Shown here piece by piece: positions 62,655-64,000 of a stretch of DNA of 64,000 nt (position 1 is its first letter; the number at the start of each line of letters is the position of its first letter). The position numbers were made by a program, and so were the translations under genes. The DNA comes from Anas platyrhynchos (lineage: Eukaryota; Chordata; Aves; Anseriformes; Anatidae). The notes below the pieces were generated by a model that ran no database searches, had not been told where the DNA came from, and saw only the letters and a list, made by a program, of their open reading frames with translations. Where the stretch lies: the NCBI RefSeq assembly GCF_047663525.1, contig NC_092592.1, forward strand, positions 21,442,501 through 21,506,500. The letters run 5' to 3'.

Positions 62655-64000
62655 TCACTTTCACTTGTACCATGAAATAATTTGTTCCTCATTCTCTTCC
62701 CTTTGTAACTTACTGTTTGAACACGCCACAGGCCAATAGACAGTGATGCAATACAGCCTTAAGATGCTGAGGATTTTAGATTCCATTTCTACCCTACAAC
62801 TAAGCACAAGCCCTGTTATTTGTCCCATCCTGTTCATAATCACCAGTTCCACACTGTTTTGTCCCCACTGACAGGATACCAGAAAGGGTGAGTTGAAGAT
62901 GCAGAGGCAGCTTGTCTTCTGGCTGCAGCTGAACCTCTACAGGACTCTTTAGACGTATTTGAAAGGTAAATTCCTTCTTATCCTTCTAGCATCTGGTCTC
63001 TCTTCCATGGATGACCTGTTCAGATATAACTAATGATGCCAAATGACTCATTTCTGAAGGTGCCCAACAGCTTTCTCTCACAAATATGCACAAAATGCTT
63101 CCCCTGCCCACTCCAGGCAGAGTGAACATAGAAGAATAAGCAGCTAATTGGCACCTATAGCACCTCTTTTTACTCGGGCTTCTCTAGAATAATTTCTTTC
63201 ATGCGCTATGAATGGGCTGCGCAAAGAGTCGTCTGTTGAAATAACAGAACCTATGGCAACCAGTACTGCGGCTCAGAGTGACAATGCTCTGTGCTAAGGG
63301 GGCTACCAAGGAAAAAGCTACGGTTCTTCAAATGCAATGATTTGCTCCATAAGCAGAGTCATAAGCAGAGGTCGTCCTATCAACAGGAGACGCTATGCTA
63401 TATATACTGCAAACTGCACACCTCCACTTAAAACAAAAATAAAAAAAAATAAAAAAAAAGAAGTGTTTGAATTATGTTCCATTTTCTGTTAGGAGTTAGT
63501 TGTGGAAACTGGAGAAGTTCTCACAGTAGCTTTCAGATGGCTGCTGTCTAGACTTCCCACCCTATATGATTTAAGATCATCATATTTGATTGTGACGTCT
63601 CATTTATTCGAGCTCCAGACTAAGTTTATTTCTATTAACCTCTTTCACTTTGGTAGATGTGGCAAAATTTGTCTGTGCTAAGAATACCAGTGACTTCCAC
63701 CTCAAAATCACAATGGTAAGGATTAACTGAATTTGAAAGCTTGGAGGACATGAACAAAAGAATTCAAGCACCAAACTGGACTTACATTACAAGTAGTGTT
63801 TAAGTACGTATACTTTAAATCACCAGATTTATTAAAGGTATCCTATTTTATAAAACAAAAACAGAGGTTCTAGCAACCTGAAGTATTAAAACTTAGTCAC
63901 GCACAAAGAAAAGATAAAACATTTATCCATGAACCTTCTTCTACTTACACTAAAATAGGTTCTTGATAAAAAATGCTACAAATTTCAACCGAATTATATT

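Larger units (their letters stand above)
60718..64000. other. MARCHF8 upstream intron (continues past the window)
   Basis: No RING-CH exon (C-x2-C...H-C pattern) is found on the minus strand up to the right edge, so this is intron. It contains a tandem duplication, CT and A-rich simple repeats, and an exon-like open segment at 61999-62111. Confidence 0.7.

Noticed and set aside
1-64000. CRISPR arrays, tRNA or rRNA genes, retroviral LTRs, prokaryotic operons
   Set aside because: Looked for on both strands. There are no regularly spaced repeats, no cloverleaf-type sequences, no paired LTRs, and the gene structure is clearly eukaryotic.

Overview
This window is vertebrate nuclear DNA, almost certainly from a bird and probably a galliform. 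The evidence is two CR1 LINE 3' ends of avian type, short introns, and an ALOX5 gene spread over about 29 kb, compared with roughly 72 kb in human. There are no operons, CRISPR arrays, tRNAs or rRNAs. The species itself cannot be fixed from the sequence alone.

Layout on the + axis: positions 1-16.7 kb are gene-poor. They hold simple repeats, one possible three-exon small-protein gene on the minus strand (about 3.5-5.24 kb) and a decayed or orphan TIR-like coding fragment (about 8.2-8.6 kb). From 16.7 to 46.9 kb lies a complete ALOX5 (arachidonate 5-lipoxygenase) gene on the minus strand. I could place all 14 coding exons to the base. They sum to 2,025 nt, 674 residues plus a stop, exactly the human length, with every intron GT-AG and every codon phase closing. 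The start codon sits in a TATA-less CpG island with GC boxes. From 46.9 to 53.6 kb is intergenic DNA with a CR1 copy. From 53.6 to 64 kb is the 3' part of MARCHF8 (membrane RING-CH E3 ligase), also on the minus strand: a long candidate 3' UTR and the last two coding exons, both carrying membrane segments. Its RING-CH exons lie beyond the right edge.

Functionally, the two recognised genes are independent immune genes. ALOX5 starts leukotriene and specialised pro-resolving mediator synthesis in myeloid cells. MARCHF8 ubiquitinates surface receptors such as MHC class II, CD86 and transferrin receptor. Their relative orientation is unusual: here they run head-to-tail, whereas in human they converge, so ALOX5 (or the breakpoint around it) appears inverted.

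The most interesting signals are: (1) the ALOX5/MARCHF8 orientation; (2) loss of several regulatory residues in ALOX5 (PKA site, MK2 Ser to Thr, rearranged KKK motif, C-terminal Val as the iron ligand) with the catalytic core fully kept; (3) a possible spliced 55-codon gene at 3.5-5.2 kb; and (4) a TIR-like fragment at 8.2-8.6 kb. I did not find a new multi-gene system.
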